This document shows positions 53,658 through 64,000 of a stretch of DNA of 64,000 nt, piece after piece (position 1 is the first letter of the stretch; every line of letters begins with the position of its first letter). The stretch is from NCBI RefSeq assembly GCF_000313135.1, contig NW_004457297.1:279714-343713 (forward strand). Direction: 5' to 3'. A program made the translations under genes and the position numbers. The DNA is from Acanthamoeba castellanii str. Neff (Eukaryota; Discosea; Longamoebia; Acanthamoebidae). The notes below the pieces were generated by a model. That model did not search any database, had not been told where the DNA came from, and was given only the letters and a program-made list of their open reading frames with translations.

Positions 53658-56516
53658 ATGGGTAAGGACGCAGTCAAGGAGAAGGTGGCGACGACCAAGA
53701 AGCGAACGATCGCCGAGAAGGAGGAGAATGAAGACGTCGGAACGGTGGTGAAGAAGGAGGAACCTGAGAAGAAGAAGAGGAAGACGTCGAAGAAGGACGA
53801 CACCTCGACGGACAAGAAGAAGAAGTCCAAGAAGTCCAAGGACGAGGTATCTTTTTGTTTCTCCGTCCCCTTGATTTAATCTTCATCTTCGTTTTTCCCC
53901 CTATGATGCTTAATCTCTGTGATTTTCTATTTCGCCACAGGGAAAGGCCAAGGAGGATGAGATGGAGGTGATTCAGAAAGGTACCATTCCTTCTTGTTCT
54001 TCATCTCCGTATTTTTCCCTTCACCAGAATTATTTTTACTTTGCCCACAAGACCGTTGCGCGTTTCATCTTCTGAGCAATCTCTCAAGAAAGATTGGCGA
54101 AACAAAATCATCAAAATCTCATCTTTCTGGTGTTAGACGACAATTCGACGCCAACTCCGCCTCTGGGTGTCTTTTATCTAATCGCTCACTTCACAAACAG
54201 AAACCGAAGAAGAGGGAGAGGAGACAAAGCCCGACGAGGACAGCGAGGGCGACTACACATGGGACGACGTGGCCGAGAAGGAAAAGGAGAAGGAGGAGCC
54301 GCTGCCAGGTACCAATTCGAAATCACTTTTTATTTACGTTTTTATTTTATTTATTATTGAATTATTTATTGATGACTGTTTTTCTCCGCGCGCCAAACAG
54401 AGGGCGCTAAGCCGTTCTCCGACTTCCGCATCTCGCCCACCACCGTCAAGCTGCTGCAGGACCGTGGCTTCAAGTGCCTGTTCGCCATCCAGGCGCAGAC
54501 CTACGATCACATCTACGACGGCAAGGACATCATCGGCCGCGCCCGCACCGGCAGCGGCAAGACCCTCTCGTTCGTGCTGCCCGTCGTCGAGAAGATCTTC
54601 ATCGACATGGCCGGCAAGCCCCGCTCCACCTACGGCCGCCCGCCCAAGGTGGTGTGCCTGTCGCCCACCCGCGAGCTCGCCCGCCAGATCGCCAAGGAGT
54701 TCGACCTGGTGGCGCCCAGCCTCAAGGCCGTCTGCGTCTACGGCGGTGCGCCCTACACGCCCCAGGAGAACGCCCTCAAGCGCGGCGTCGACATCGTCAT
54801 CGGCACGCCCGGCCGCGTGATCGACATGCTCGACCGCAACTGCCTCAAGCTCACCGACGTCAAGTACGTCATCCTCGACGAGGCCGACGAGATGCTCAAC
54901 ATCGGCTTTGCCGACGCCGTCGACAAGATCCTGGCCTCGGCGCCCAAGCCCGACGAGAGGCAGACCCTGCTCTTCTCCGCCACCATTCCCCCGTGGGTGC
55001 AGGGCATCGCCCAGAAGCACATGCGCCCCTCGAACCTGATCACCGTCGATCTGGTCGGCAACAGCAAGCTCAAGGCCGCCCTGACCGTGCGCCACCTGGC
55101 CATCTGCTGCCCGCCGCCCGTGCGCATCTCCACCATGGCCGACGTCGTCAAGGTCTACGCCGGCACCGGACGGACCATCGTCTTCGCCAACACCAAGGCC
55201 GAGGTCAACGAGCTCGCCATGAAGTCTTCCATTTCCAATGGTGCGCACTCTTTTCCTCCCTCCCTCTCTCTCGCTAGTGCGCGTGCCGTTGCTCTCGTGT
55301 ACGGGCAGGTGATGACACCAAATTTATTCATGCGCGTAATCTGAGGCGTCGCGCTCCCAGCGAGGGCGGAGTTTTTCTTCCCTCGCACACGGAGCGCCTC
55401 GCACAAGATCACAACTCATACCATCTGACAAACGTCCCACACAACATCGACATCTAGATGTGCAGTCACACAGTCGCGTTCGGTGATATTCTTCTAATTC
55501 GTTGTGTTTTGTATATTACAGTGTGCCAAGTGCTCCACGGCGACATTGCCCAGAAGCAGAGGGAGATCACGCTCCAGGGCTTCCGCGAGGGTCGGTTCTC
55601 GTGCCTGGTGGCCACCGACGTGGCCGCGAGGGGTCTCGACATCGACGACGTCGACCTGGTCATCCAGACGCAGGCCCCCAAGGACAAGGAGACCTACATT
55701 CACAGGAGCGGCCGAACCGGTCGCGCCGGCAAGTCGGGCATCTGCGTGACCTTCTTCACGCGACGGGACGTGCGCGACGGCAACCTCAAGTGGCTCGAGT
55801 CGGCGGTGGGCGCCAAGTTCGAGCTCATCGGCACGCCGCAGCAGCCTGATCTCATCCGAGTCGCCACCGACGCCGTCGAGGAGAAGCTCGAGCACGTGCA
55901 CGACGAAATGATCAAGGCCTTCCTGCCCTCGGCCGAGAAGCTCATCCAGGAGAAGGGCGAGAACGAGGCCCTGGCCGCCGCGCTGGCCGTCATCTCGGGC
56001 TACACCCAGCCCCTCCAGAAGCGATCGCTCCTCTCCTCCACCGAGGGCTACTCCACCGTCCTTCTCAAGAACTCGCTCCCCATCCGCGGCGTCGGCTGGG
56101 TCTTCATGATCATCAAGAAGTTCCTCGGCGACGAGATCGAGGGCCAGGTCAAGGACATCGAGTTCTGCCAGGACGAGCACTGCGCCGTGGCCGAGCTCCC
56201 GCAGGCCCTGGCCGTCAAGCTGGTCGAATCGCGCGGCATCCCCAACGGCCTCGAGATCACCATCCCCAACGAGATCCCTCCGCTCAAGGAGAACCAGCGC
56301 GCCGGCGGCGGGGGCCGAGGCGGCGGCTACGGCGGCGGCTACGGCGGCGGACGAGGCGGGCGAAGTGGCGGATACGGCGGCGGACGAGGAGGCGGACGGT
56401 CGTACGGTGGTGGAGGCGGCTACGGCGGTGGCGGTCGCAGCTATGGCGGCGGCGGTCGTGGTGGCGGCGGCTATGGTGGTGGTCGGGGTGGTGGCTTCCG
56501 AGGCGGCAGGCGCTGA
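53658..56516 (+). CDS. DEAD-box RNA helicase, DDX21/DDX50 (Gu) type (723 aa, five exons)
   Basis: A nucleolar-type RNA helicase expected in rRNA processing. Exons 53658-53846, 53941-53980, 54201-54308, 54401-55240 and 55522-56516 join in phase. The N-terminus is Lys/Glu-rich with nuclear signals (KKKRKTSKKD). The helicase core shows the Q motif (FAIQAQT), motif I ARTGSGKT, Ia PTRELA, TPGR, DEAD, SAT, ATDVAARGLDIDDVDLV and HRSGRTGRAG. After the core is a GUCT-type domain (SAVGAKFELIGTPQQPDLIR, GVGWVFMIIKKFLGDEIEGQ and RGIPNGLEITIPNE). The C-terminal 70 residues are almost only Gly, Tyr, Ser and Arg in RGGGYGGG repeats, an RNA-binding tail. The GUCT domain plus Gly-rich tail are the marks of DDX21/DDX50. 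Length fits the family. Confidence 0.95.
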
Positions 56517-56677
56517 GCGCGCGTGTGTTGTTTCTTTCCGTCGGAACACCAAACAATTTTCCTTTTTACAAATACCACGCATTCCATTCGTTTGTCCACA
56601 GAAAACAGGGAAATGACAAAGAAAAACAAGCAAAATGAGAAAAATCAAGATCTAAACGGCTCGATTGGCGAGAGAAG

Positions 56678-59600
56678 ATGGCAGATCGAGGCGTGGGGCT
56701 GTTGTGTCCGCTCATCAAGCAGCACATTGGCCGCCTCGGTGGCGACTACCACAAAGACGGACCCTGGGCGAAGGTAGAGGAAGACACAGCGATTGTCATT
56801 GACGAACCGGCGCCCCTTCCCGCTACCCAATTCCCATCAGTTGAAGAATCGGTGGCGCCATCAGTCTCCTCATCTGCAAATCAAACGGCGACGTACAGTC
56901 CACCAAAAAGCAAGAGCGAAAATGGCGAAGTAATCTCTTCATCTGCCAAGATGTCTGCTGAAAGCGTCGAGATGCCGGACCTCAGCGCCCCCTTCGTGAT
57001 TAATCACCAGCCCACCACCGCACCGACCACTGCCGCGCCTGCTGCCCCAAGCGAATGCGTCTCGCTCCCACCAGCAGCCGAGGTCACCGCCGTCACGACC
57101 ACCACACCCTCGGCCTCTGAGGCCGCCCCAGCCCCAGCTCCAGCTCCAGCCGAAGCGGCGCCGGCGGCAGCACCCGCGCAAGACCTCGGCCGCAGCGACG
57201 TGGTCAAGATGGAAGTGGAGGCACCTGCACCCGCGCCAGCGCCAGCACAAGAGCCAGCGCCAACGACGGCCGCGCAAACAGAGCCACCGGCGCCGACCAA
57301 GACAGAAGACACGATGGAGCTGGAGGCCCCGGCACCAGCAGCGCCTGCACCGGCGCAAGCACCCGCAGCGGCCCTGGACGCCGCGCCCGTGGAGTCGACA
57401 CCGGCGGTGGCGGTGGCGGTGGAGCAGGTACCGGCCGCACAGACAGCGAAGACGGAAGAGAAGGTGGTGGAGGTGGTGGAGGCGGCGGTGCCCGCGGGGC
57501 TAACGGAGCCGACGGGCGCCGTGCCGGTACCGTCGGTGTCGAGCGGCGAGCAGCCGGCTGGCGACCATGGCATGGTGGTCAAGATCGAGGAGCCCAGCGG
57601 CGGTGCGGCGCCTGTGGCCCGCGAAGCTGAAGCAGCAGTGCCGGCGCCGGTCACAACGACAACGCCGATGGGAGCGACAACGGCGACTCCAACGGAAGCA
57701 ACGACAACGCCGATGCCGACGCCGATGCCGACGACGCCGGTGAACGTGGAGATGAGCAACATATCGATCTCGTCCGACCTGCCCACCACGGCCTTCACCA
57801 CGACGCTCAAGGAGGAATTCGTGGAGTCGGCCAGCTCGACCACCGAAAACACGCCGCTCCCGTCGCCGCAGCGCACCGCGGCCGGTGCCACCTTCGCCGC
57901 GCCGTCGGCTTCGGCTTCGCGACCGCAGATCATCATCGAAGACGGCTCCTTCCTCTCGTCTCAATTCGCGTCGGGCGCAGCGTCGCACTCCCCGTCTTCA
58001 TCGCTCGGCGCGCCGCAAGCCGCTGCTGCTGACGAAGCGATGATGGCCGACGGCTCGGGCGGTGCGAGAGCGGGCCGGAGCGGCGCCGGCAGGGCCAGCA
58101 GGAAGAGGGAGGGCGGCGAGATCAAGGAGGAGGCCGCGGGGGTCGGCCACAGCAGAGAGCGGCGCGACTCGAAGCGACAGAGGACCAGCTTCAGCGGGCC
58201 CTCGTCGCGATCGGCGAGCGGTCGTCGGTCCATGACCGGCGAAAGCAACGGCGCCGACGACAGTACGAGCTCAGCCCCACGACGCGACTCTTCCTTCTCT
58301 GAGTGTCTCACCACCACCACCACACAGTTGATGATGTGGGGAGACACTTGCAGGTGATGAAGTACAACCAGGAGGCCCTCAACCAGCGCAAGGCGCAGAT
58401 GGGCCATTTCCAGCAGACGCTCAGTGCCACGGGCGGCGGCGGCCTCGCGGCGCCCTTCCCGCACCTGCTGGCTCACTCGCCCACCACCAGCGGTTCGCCG
58501 GCGTCCGAGGTCTCAAACCTGCGGCGGCAGCGAGTGCTCGAGGGTCTGCCCGAACCCATCAACAGCTTCATGTGCAACGTACAGTGGCCAGAGGGTGTCA
58601 CATACAAGAAGGTACGTGTGTGTGTGTGTGTGTGTGTTGTCGCTCACGTGTCGCTCACTCGATCGCTACAGCTCTCGGCGTCAGGACACGTGGACTACGT
58701 GCAGTACAACCGCATCTCGTTCTTCTCGGGCCTGTCGTCCTGCTACGAGGCGCTGGAGTGCATCGACCTCAGCCTGTACAAGCAGTGCCGCAATGGCTCC
58801 ACCTACGTGCTCCCCATTGGTATGACGACACAACACAGTTGCTCGCTCGCTCTCGTCTGACGCGCAGCTGCTCTTGTTGCGCATTCCTCGAATCGTTGTT
58901 GTTGTTACCACAGGCAAGTGCATCTCGTACGAAGACAAGGCGCCGCATTGGTTGATCATGTCCATCGTCGACACCGACGATCCGACCCTCATCATCGTCA
59001 ACGCCAGGTCTCTCCTCCCCTCATCCACCCACTCCCTGTGTGTCGTTGGTCGAGTCGTTGGTCGTGTCAAGTTTATTGACTCGCTGTACGCAGCCCGTCG
59101 GTCTCGAGTGCGCCGCCACCGCAGCCGCCTGCGGGCGCACCCTCGCCCGGCCTCGCCCCGGCGCCTCTTGGCAACGCGCCGCCGGGCGTTTTGCCGGCGG
59201 GTTCTCCCTCCCTGCCCGGCATGTCGGGAAACCTCAGCGCCTCGCCGCAGTCCGCCCTCGGCCTGGCATCGACGCCCGGCGCGCCCGGCTCGACCACGTC
59301 CGTCGATGAAAGTCTCCTGTCCAGCAGTACGTGGTCCATCATCGCATAACGCACAAGCTTGTGATGCTCGCTTCGCTGACTGGCTGGCCTTGTCACTGAC
59401 ATGGACGTGGTTGTGTGCTGTGTGCTGTGCTGTGTGCTGTGTGCTGTGTGCTGTGTGCTGTGTGCTGTGTGTGTGCACCGGTGAAGGCACGGGCGATGAT
59501 GCCTCCTCTTTTTCGGACAACCTGGTGGCCCAGTACCTCTCGCACTTCCTGGCCTACCTCGAGCCCGAGCCCTCCGACGACAAATCGTACCGTTCCTCCC

Positions 59601-62600
59601 TCAACATACTGTATATTGTTATTTTTTGAACTATTTTCGTATTATATATCTATTTATTTTTATATTAATTAACAATGTCGTGTCGTTGTGTGCGTGCACT
59701 TGGACAGGGGCGAAGAGGAGAATCGCACCTACTACACCCTCGAGGATGCCTTTGACGCCGTGTCCACTTCCGCGCGACCCACCAAGACATTCCGTACATT
59801 CCTTGCTTTCTTTCTTTCTCTCCTCATTCAGCCTGCATATTGACTTTGTTGTTGGTGTGCGCTGGCAGGACCGGCCTCGCCCAACATTCCCTCGGGGGGC
59901 AGCGCCTATGCCTCGTCGGCCTACGGCCAGGAGCAAACGAACAACTCCATCTTCGACATGCCGCCGGTGTCGCCTTCTTCTTCGTCTTCGATGACCATGC
60001 CCGGCGGCGGCGGCGGCGTCACGCTGTCGTCGACCGACCTGCGCGCACCGCCCACCGATGGCCTGCCCGGCCACCCGTCGCCCATGTCGTACCATCACCA
60101 TCACCACCACCACGTAGCCTCGGCACCGTCGTCGTCGTCGCAACTCCCGCCCGCCGCGCAGCCACAGCCGCACCCCTACGCCTCCGCACCATCGTCGTCG
60201 TCGTCGGGATTCGGCATCTTCACACCGCCGGCGCTCGGGTCCCTCGACGACCACCTTCTCAAGATGCAGAGCGGTACCACTTCTCGCCCTTTGTCGCGTC
60301 GTTGGTCGTGTCGCGTCGTGTCGTAATCGTGCTAACGGACCTTGCAGGCAATGTCAACCCACATTCGGGGTACCCGTCCCACCTGTCACCCTCGTCTCAC
60401 CTCACTTCCGCCGCCGCCACCAGCACCTCTTCTTCTTTTTCCTCCTCTTCAGCTCCTTCACAGCTTCCGCCACCACCCGCGTCGCCTTACTCATCGCACC
60501 TCTTCAGTTCGTACACCTCCACCACCTCCGCCTCCACCACCGCCAGCAGCAGCCACGCCGGCGGTGTCGGTGATGCGTCCCTGGTGTCGCCCTCGGGCGG
60601 CGCCGCAGCCACGGGGTCCTACCCCTCGTCGGGCATAGGACCTGCCGGCGGGTCCTATTCCTCCTCGCCCTATCCGGTCAGCTTGGCCTCGGCCTCCCCC
60701 TCCGACCACGGCGTACTTGAGCGAACCGCCGAGGCTACCGACAGCTTCAAAGGTAACGCGCCACCGCACACGCGCGCACGCGCACACGCGAACACGTACA
60801 TTTACGCCTAACGCTCCGGTGGAACGCAGTGCTTCGGCTCAACCTGAACAAACAATACATCCCTTCGCTGCCTCCGATGATCGGTACGCGCATCTCTCTC
60901 TGTGTGTGTCGTGTGTCGTGTGTCGTGTGTCGTGTGTGTGACGACGGGAAGGCTGGCCAGCTGTGTGTGGGGCCAAGAGACTCACACTAGCGCGGTTGAT
61001 CGTGGGCCACCAAAAACGCGAACGCGCAGGGCGACTGCGATTCCTGCAGACGATCAACCTGCGGCGCAACCACCTGCAGGAGCTGCCCGCCGAGTTTGGC
61101 GAGCTGCGCGATCTGCAGTACCTCACGCTCAGCTTCAACCGCCTCCAGAGACTTCCCGGTAATTCCACATACAACGCACGCGTGTCGTGTCGTGTCGTGT
61201 CATGTCGTGTGCGCACGAGCAGAGCTAACCGAGTGGGCTCTCTCCAGACACGTTTGGGAATCTCACGAATCTGCGCATGCTGGACCTCCACTCGAACAAG
61301 CTGACGCGGCTGCCGGACTCGTTCGTCAAGCTCGGGCGCCTGGAGTACCTCACCGTCTCGTACAATCAGCTCAACTCGCTGCCGCGCGGGTTCGGCGACC
61401 ACTTCCACCGCCTCGAGTTCCTCAACCTCGAGAACAACCAACTCAGTTCTCCGCCCAGCAGCGGTACACGCCGCACACGCACGCGCCGCACACGCACACG
61501 CCGCACGCACCGATTGAAACGTTGTCTCACGTTCGCGCGATCGATCGGTCGATTTGCTGCAGAGGGCCTTCTGATGCCGATGGCAAACGAAGACGACGAT
61601 GGGAACACGCACTCGCTGGTCATCACCCCGCAAAGCAATTTCAGCTCCCTCATCACCCTGCGCGTGGGCTGCAACCAGCTCACCACCTTCCCACCCGGTA
61701 CGGCACCACCGCCCCAACACTGCAATTTTTACTTTTGTTCTGGTTTGGTTTGTTTTGTTGTGTTTGTTGACGACGACGGTGGTGGTGATGATTCGACGAC
61801 GCAGGGCTGTGCGACTACGTGACGACGCTGCACGAGTTGAACCTCTCGCGAAACCAGATCAGCTACATACCGCCCGCCATCACCAACCTGACCAACCTGC
61901 GGCTCCTCTACCTCGGGGTACCCACCACCGCCCACCACCCACCACCGCCCCCCGCCGCTCACCACGTGATCGATCAACCACCAGGTCAATCCGATCGAGG
62001 TGATACCGCGCAGCATCGGCGTGCTCGAGAACCTCTACGTGCTGGGCATCCACCAGACGTTCATCGCCGACCTGCCCGAAGAGCTGACGCTTCTCCACAA
62101 CCTCGAGACCCTCTACCTCCGCAAGAACGCCTTCCGGTACGTGTGCAAATAAATAAATATATTATATTATATTATTATGTAACATTATAAATTTATTGTT
62201 ATTATGGATTATTAATAATTTTTTTCTTATTTCTTATTCTTATTTTATGACGGACGACACAGGGTGCTGCCGGACGTGATCTTCCAGATGACAATGCTCC
62301 GCAAGCTCGACCTCAACTTCATTCGCATGACCAACCTGCCGGGCGAGATCGGCCAGCTCACCAACCTCGAGGTACGCGCCCCCCTTCTCCCTCTCCGCGC
62401 GCGCAAGCCCATGCCCGGGAGAAGCGATCTGAATTGCATTGGTATTGCTTCGCGAGCAGATCCTGCAGCTGCGCGAGACGATGATCAAGGTCCTGCCGCG
62501 CGAGATCACCAACCTCAGGAAGCTGACCGACCTCGACCTCAGCCTCAACAACATGACCACCGGTACACCACACACGCTCGCACGCACGCACACGACGGTC

Positions 62601-63060
62601 ACCACTGACACCTCTGCTCTGGGCCTCTCTCGTGTCATCCAGTGCCGGAGGAGGTGCTCGAGCTAGCCAACCTCCGCACGCTGGAGATCATGTACAACCA
62701 CCTCCAGACCCTGCCGCCCGAGCTCGGCAACAAGCTGGGCCGATTAAAGAACCTGGACGTGAGCCACAACAAGCTTACCAAGCTGCCCCCGTCCATCGCC
62801 AAGTACGCACCTGTGTGTGTGTGTGTGTCGTGCGTGTGTGTCGTGCGTGTGTGTCGTGCGTGCGTGCATTGAACTTACAGAATCGTGTGTGCGGAACACG
62901 CAGGTTGGTGGAGTTGCGTCAGCTGGATTTGTCGTGCAACAAGCTGCCGCACATCCCCGAGGAGGTGCTCCGGCTGCCGCACCTCAAGTTCCTCTCCTTC
63001 GGCTACAACAAGCTCACCAACGACGAGAAGAAGACCCTCAAGAAGCGCTTCAAGGACTGA
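56678..63060 (+). CDS. Very large Pro/Ala-rich protein with C-terminal leucine-rich repeats (many exons)
   Basis: One continuous locus by splice phase. The first exon starts at 56678 (MADRGVGLLCPLIKQHIGRL) and is mostly Ala/Pro/Thr/Glu low complexity with basic clusters (GRASRKREGG, DSKRQRTSFSG). A more ordered central part follows: VMKYNQEALNQRKAQMGHFQ, VLEGLPEPINSFMCNVQWPE, LSASGHVDYVQYNRISFFSG and HWLIMSIVDTDDPTLIIVNA. I do not recognise it. Ser/Pro/Gly/His-rich exons follow, including a seven-His run. From 60829 a SHOC2-like LRR array begins: VLRLNLNKQYIPSLPPMI, LQTINLRRNHLQELPAEFGE, LRMLDLHSNKLTRLPDSFVK, then LHELNLSRNQISYIPPAITN, LRKLDLNFIRMTNLPGEIGQ, LRTLEIMYNHLQTLPPELGN and LVELRQLDLSCNKLPHIPEE. 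It ends NDEKKTLKKRFKD with a stop at 63058-63060. The LRRs are a protein-binding platform; whether the disordered half is regulatory is unknown. Two adjacent genes cannot be excluded, but the exon join at 60750-60829 is in phase. Confidence 0.72.
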
Positions 63061-63193
63061 AGCAGGGGACCATTCAGTACATGTGGTCCATTCAGCACCT
63101 CCACTTTCGCTCAACAAACAGAAAGCCCAAACGATTGGCCAATTCACCACACGACACACGACACGCGCCGTGCACATTGTTTTATATTTTTTT

Positions 63194-64000
63194 TTACACG
63201 CCGTACATGCGTCGGGTGTTGTCGCGCGCGGCTTGGAGCACCTGCGCGAGCGGCATGCCCTTGAGCTCGCCCACCTTCTTCGCAATGAACGGCACATGGC
63301 CCGAGTGGCACACCTTGCCCCTGCACGCGCCACACACAATAAATGATACACGCGTGACACACACGACACACATATGGCTGTTGGTCTGTACCGATAGGGG
63401 GCTGGGGTCATGTAGGGTCCGTCTGTCTCGAGGAGGATGCGCTCGAGCGGCACATGTCGTACCACCTCGCTCAGGTCGCTGGCGCCAAACGTGATCACCT
63501 GTGAAGAATGACGCATTGTTTGCATTCACAAGATTCCGACGATGGTGGTTGGTGGTGGCTGGTGGAGCAGGAAGCGGTGGAGGAAACGCACCCCGGTGTA
63601 GCCGATGAAGAGGTTGGGCCACTCGTCGAGCAGCGACTTGGCCATGTCCAAGGAGGACGTGAAGCAGTGGACATGCACCCGCCACTCCTTCGGCACGTGC
63701 TCCTTCATTATCTTTAAGGTGTCTGTCGCCACTCCATCAGCACCTCGCACGACACACGACACGACACGACCAACGACACGACACGACGACACACGCGACT
63801 TACCCTCTTCGGCCTCTCGGGTGTGGATGACGAGAGGTTTGTTGTGTTGGACGGCCAGCTGTATCTGGCGCGCGAACACTTGTCGCTGCGTGGCGGGATC
63901 GGACAGGTTGTAGTGGTAGTCGAGCCCGATCTCGCCCCAGGCCAGCGTCTTGGGCAGAGCCATCGCCTCCACCAGCTCCCGCTCCACTTCGTCGGTGTAC
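63194..64000 (-). CDS. TatD-family metal-dependent nuclease, 5' end cut by window edge
   Basis: TatD enzymes are divalent-metal deoxyribonucleases of the TIM-barrel amidohydrolase type. The minus strand reads, from the window edge, VYTDEVERELVEAMALPKTL, then AWGEIGLDYHYNLSDPATQR, QRQVFARQIQLAVQHNKPLV with IHTREAEE, DTLKIMKEHVPKEWRVHVHC with FTSSLDMAKSLLDEWPNLF, IGYTG, then ITFGASDLSEVVRHVPLERI with LLETDGPYMTPAPYR, and GHVPFIAKKVGELKGMPLAQ to a stop at 63194. The metal-binding residues expected in TatD (Glu in GEIGLD, His in IHTRE and HVHCF, Asp in ETDGPYM) are present. The N-terminal metal-binding HxH of the family would lie beyond 64000. Introns between these blocks carry CACGACAC repeats. 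Confidence 0.93.

Noticed and set aside
54334..56648. Long minus-strand frames opposite the DDX21-like helicase
   Set aside because: They mirror the GC-rich sense codons and the Gly repeat tail; the sense strand has all helicase motifs.
57004..57936. 310-codon minus-strand frame in the Ala/Pro-rich exon
   Set aside because: Composition shadow of the repetitive sense exon; no start context or domain.

Overview
The window looks like nuclear DNA of a free-living amoeba of the Acanthamoeba type (probably A. castellanii or a close relative). That is an inference from GC-rich exons, many short GT-AG introns (about 45-120 bp, often low-complexity), tight gene spacing, and the mix of families: cytosolic Hsp70 ending in EEVD, mitochondrial COX15, cyclin A, eIF1, a DDX21-type helicase, F-box/LRR and kelch proteins, and a fungal-type Zn2Cys6-PAS regulator. 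There are no operons, CRISPR arrays or prokaryotic signals. One 37-base run of N (33056-33092) marks an assembly gap. No tRNA or rRNA was recognised.

Layout. 0-7.2 kb: a disordered charged protein, then an F-box-like gene and an LRR locus with several reading-frame breaks around an AT-rich 31-bp minisatellite, then a small possible ubiquitin-fold protein. 7.5-9.5 kb: Hsp70 (minus). 9.5-12.9 kb: noncoding DNA with a perfect 36-bp inverted repeat, two secreted-protein genes and a decayed gene fragment. 12.9-18.3 kb (minus): an MFSD1-type lysosomal transporter, a stand-alone GSKIP-domain protein, and cyclin A. 19-26.1 kb (plus): COX15 (11 exons), a His/Lys-rich hydrophilic protein, and a cytochrome P450. 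26.2-31.4 kb: a lipase (minus), an F-box/LRR protein, and a 97-residue unknown. 31.4-34 kb: a secreted protein, the gap, and fragments. 34-38.8 kb (minus): eIF1, F-box/kelch protein A and an ATP-grasp enzyme. 38.9-63.1 kb (plus): BTB-BACK-SPRY, Zn2Cys6-PAS, PH-CLU-TPR, GNAT-cupin fusion, F-box/kelch protein B, DDX21-like helicase, and a very large disordered-plus-LRR protein. 63.2-64 kb (minus): a TatD nuclease running off the edge.

The genes do not form a pathway; this is ordinary amoeba chromosome with housekeeping genes among lineage-expanded families. Several genes could be spliced completely by hand with phase-consistent junctions (COX15 428 aa, cyclin A 444 aa, kelch B 464 aa, DDX21-like 723 aa, F-box/LRR 770 aa, GSKIP 123 aa). 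In contrast, single-base frame breaks recur in the first LRR locus, the P450, the Zn2Cys6 gene and the 32-kb secreted gene. They reflect either assembly indels or decay. The observations most worth a second look are the GNAT-cupin fusion, the inverted pair of kelch F-box paralogues with shared exon structure, the DcsG-like ATP-grasp enzyme, the dispersed 3'-end copies of one secreted-protein gene, and the inverted repeat beside Hsp70.
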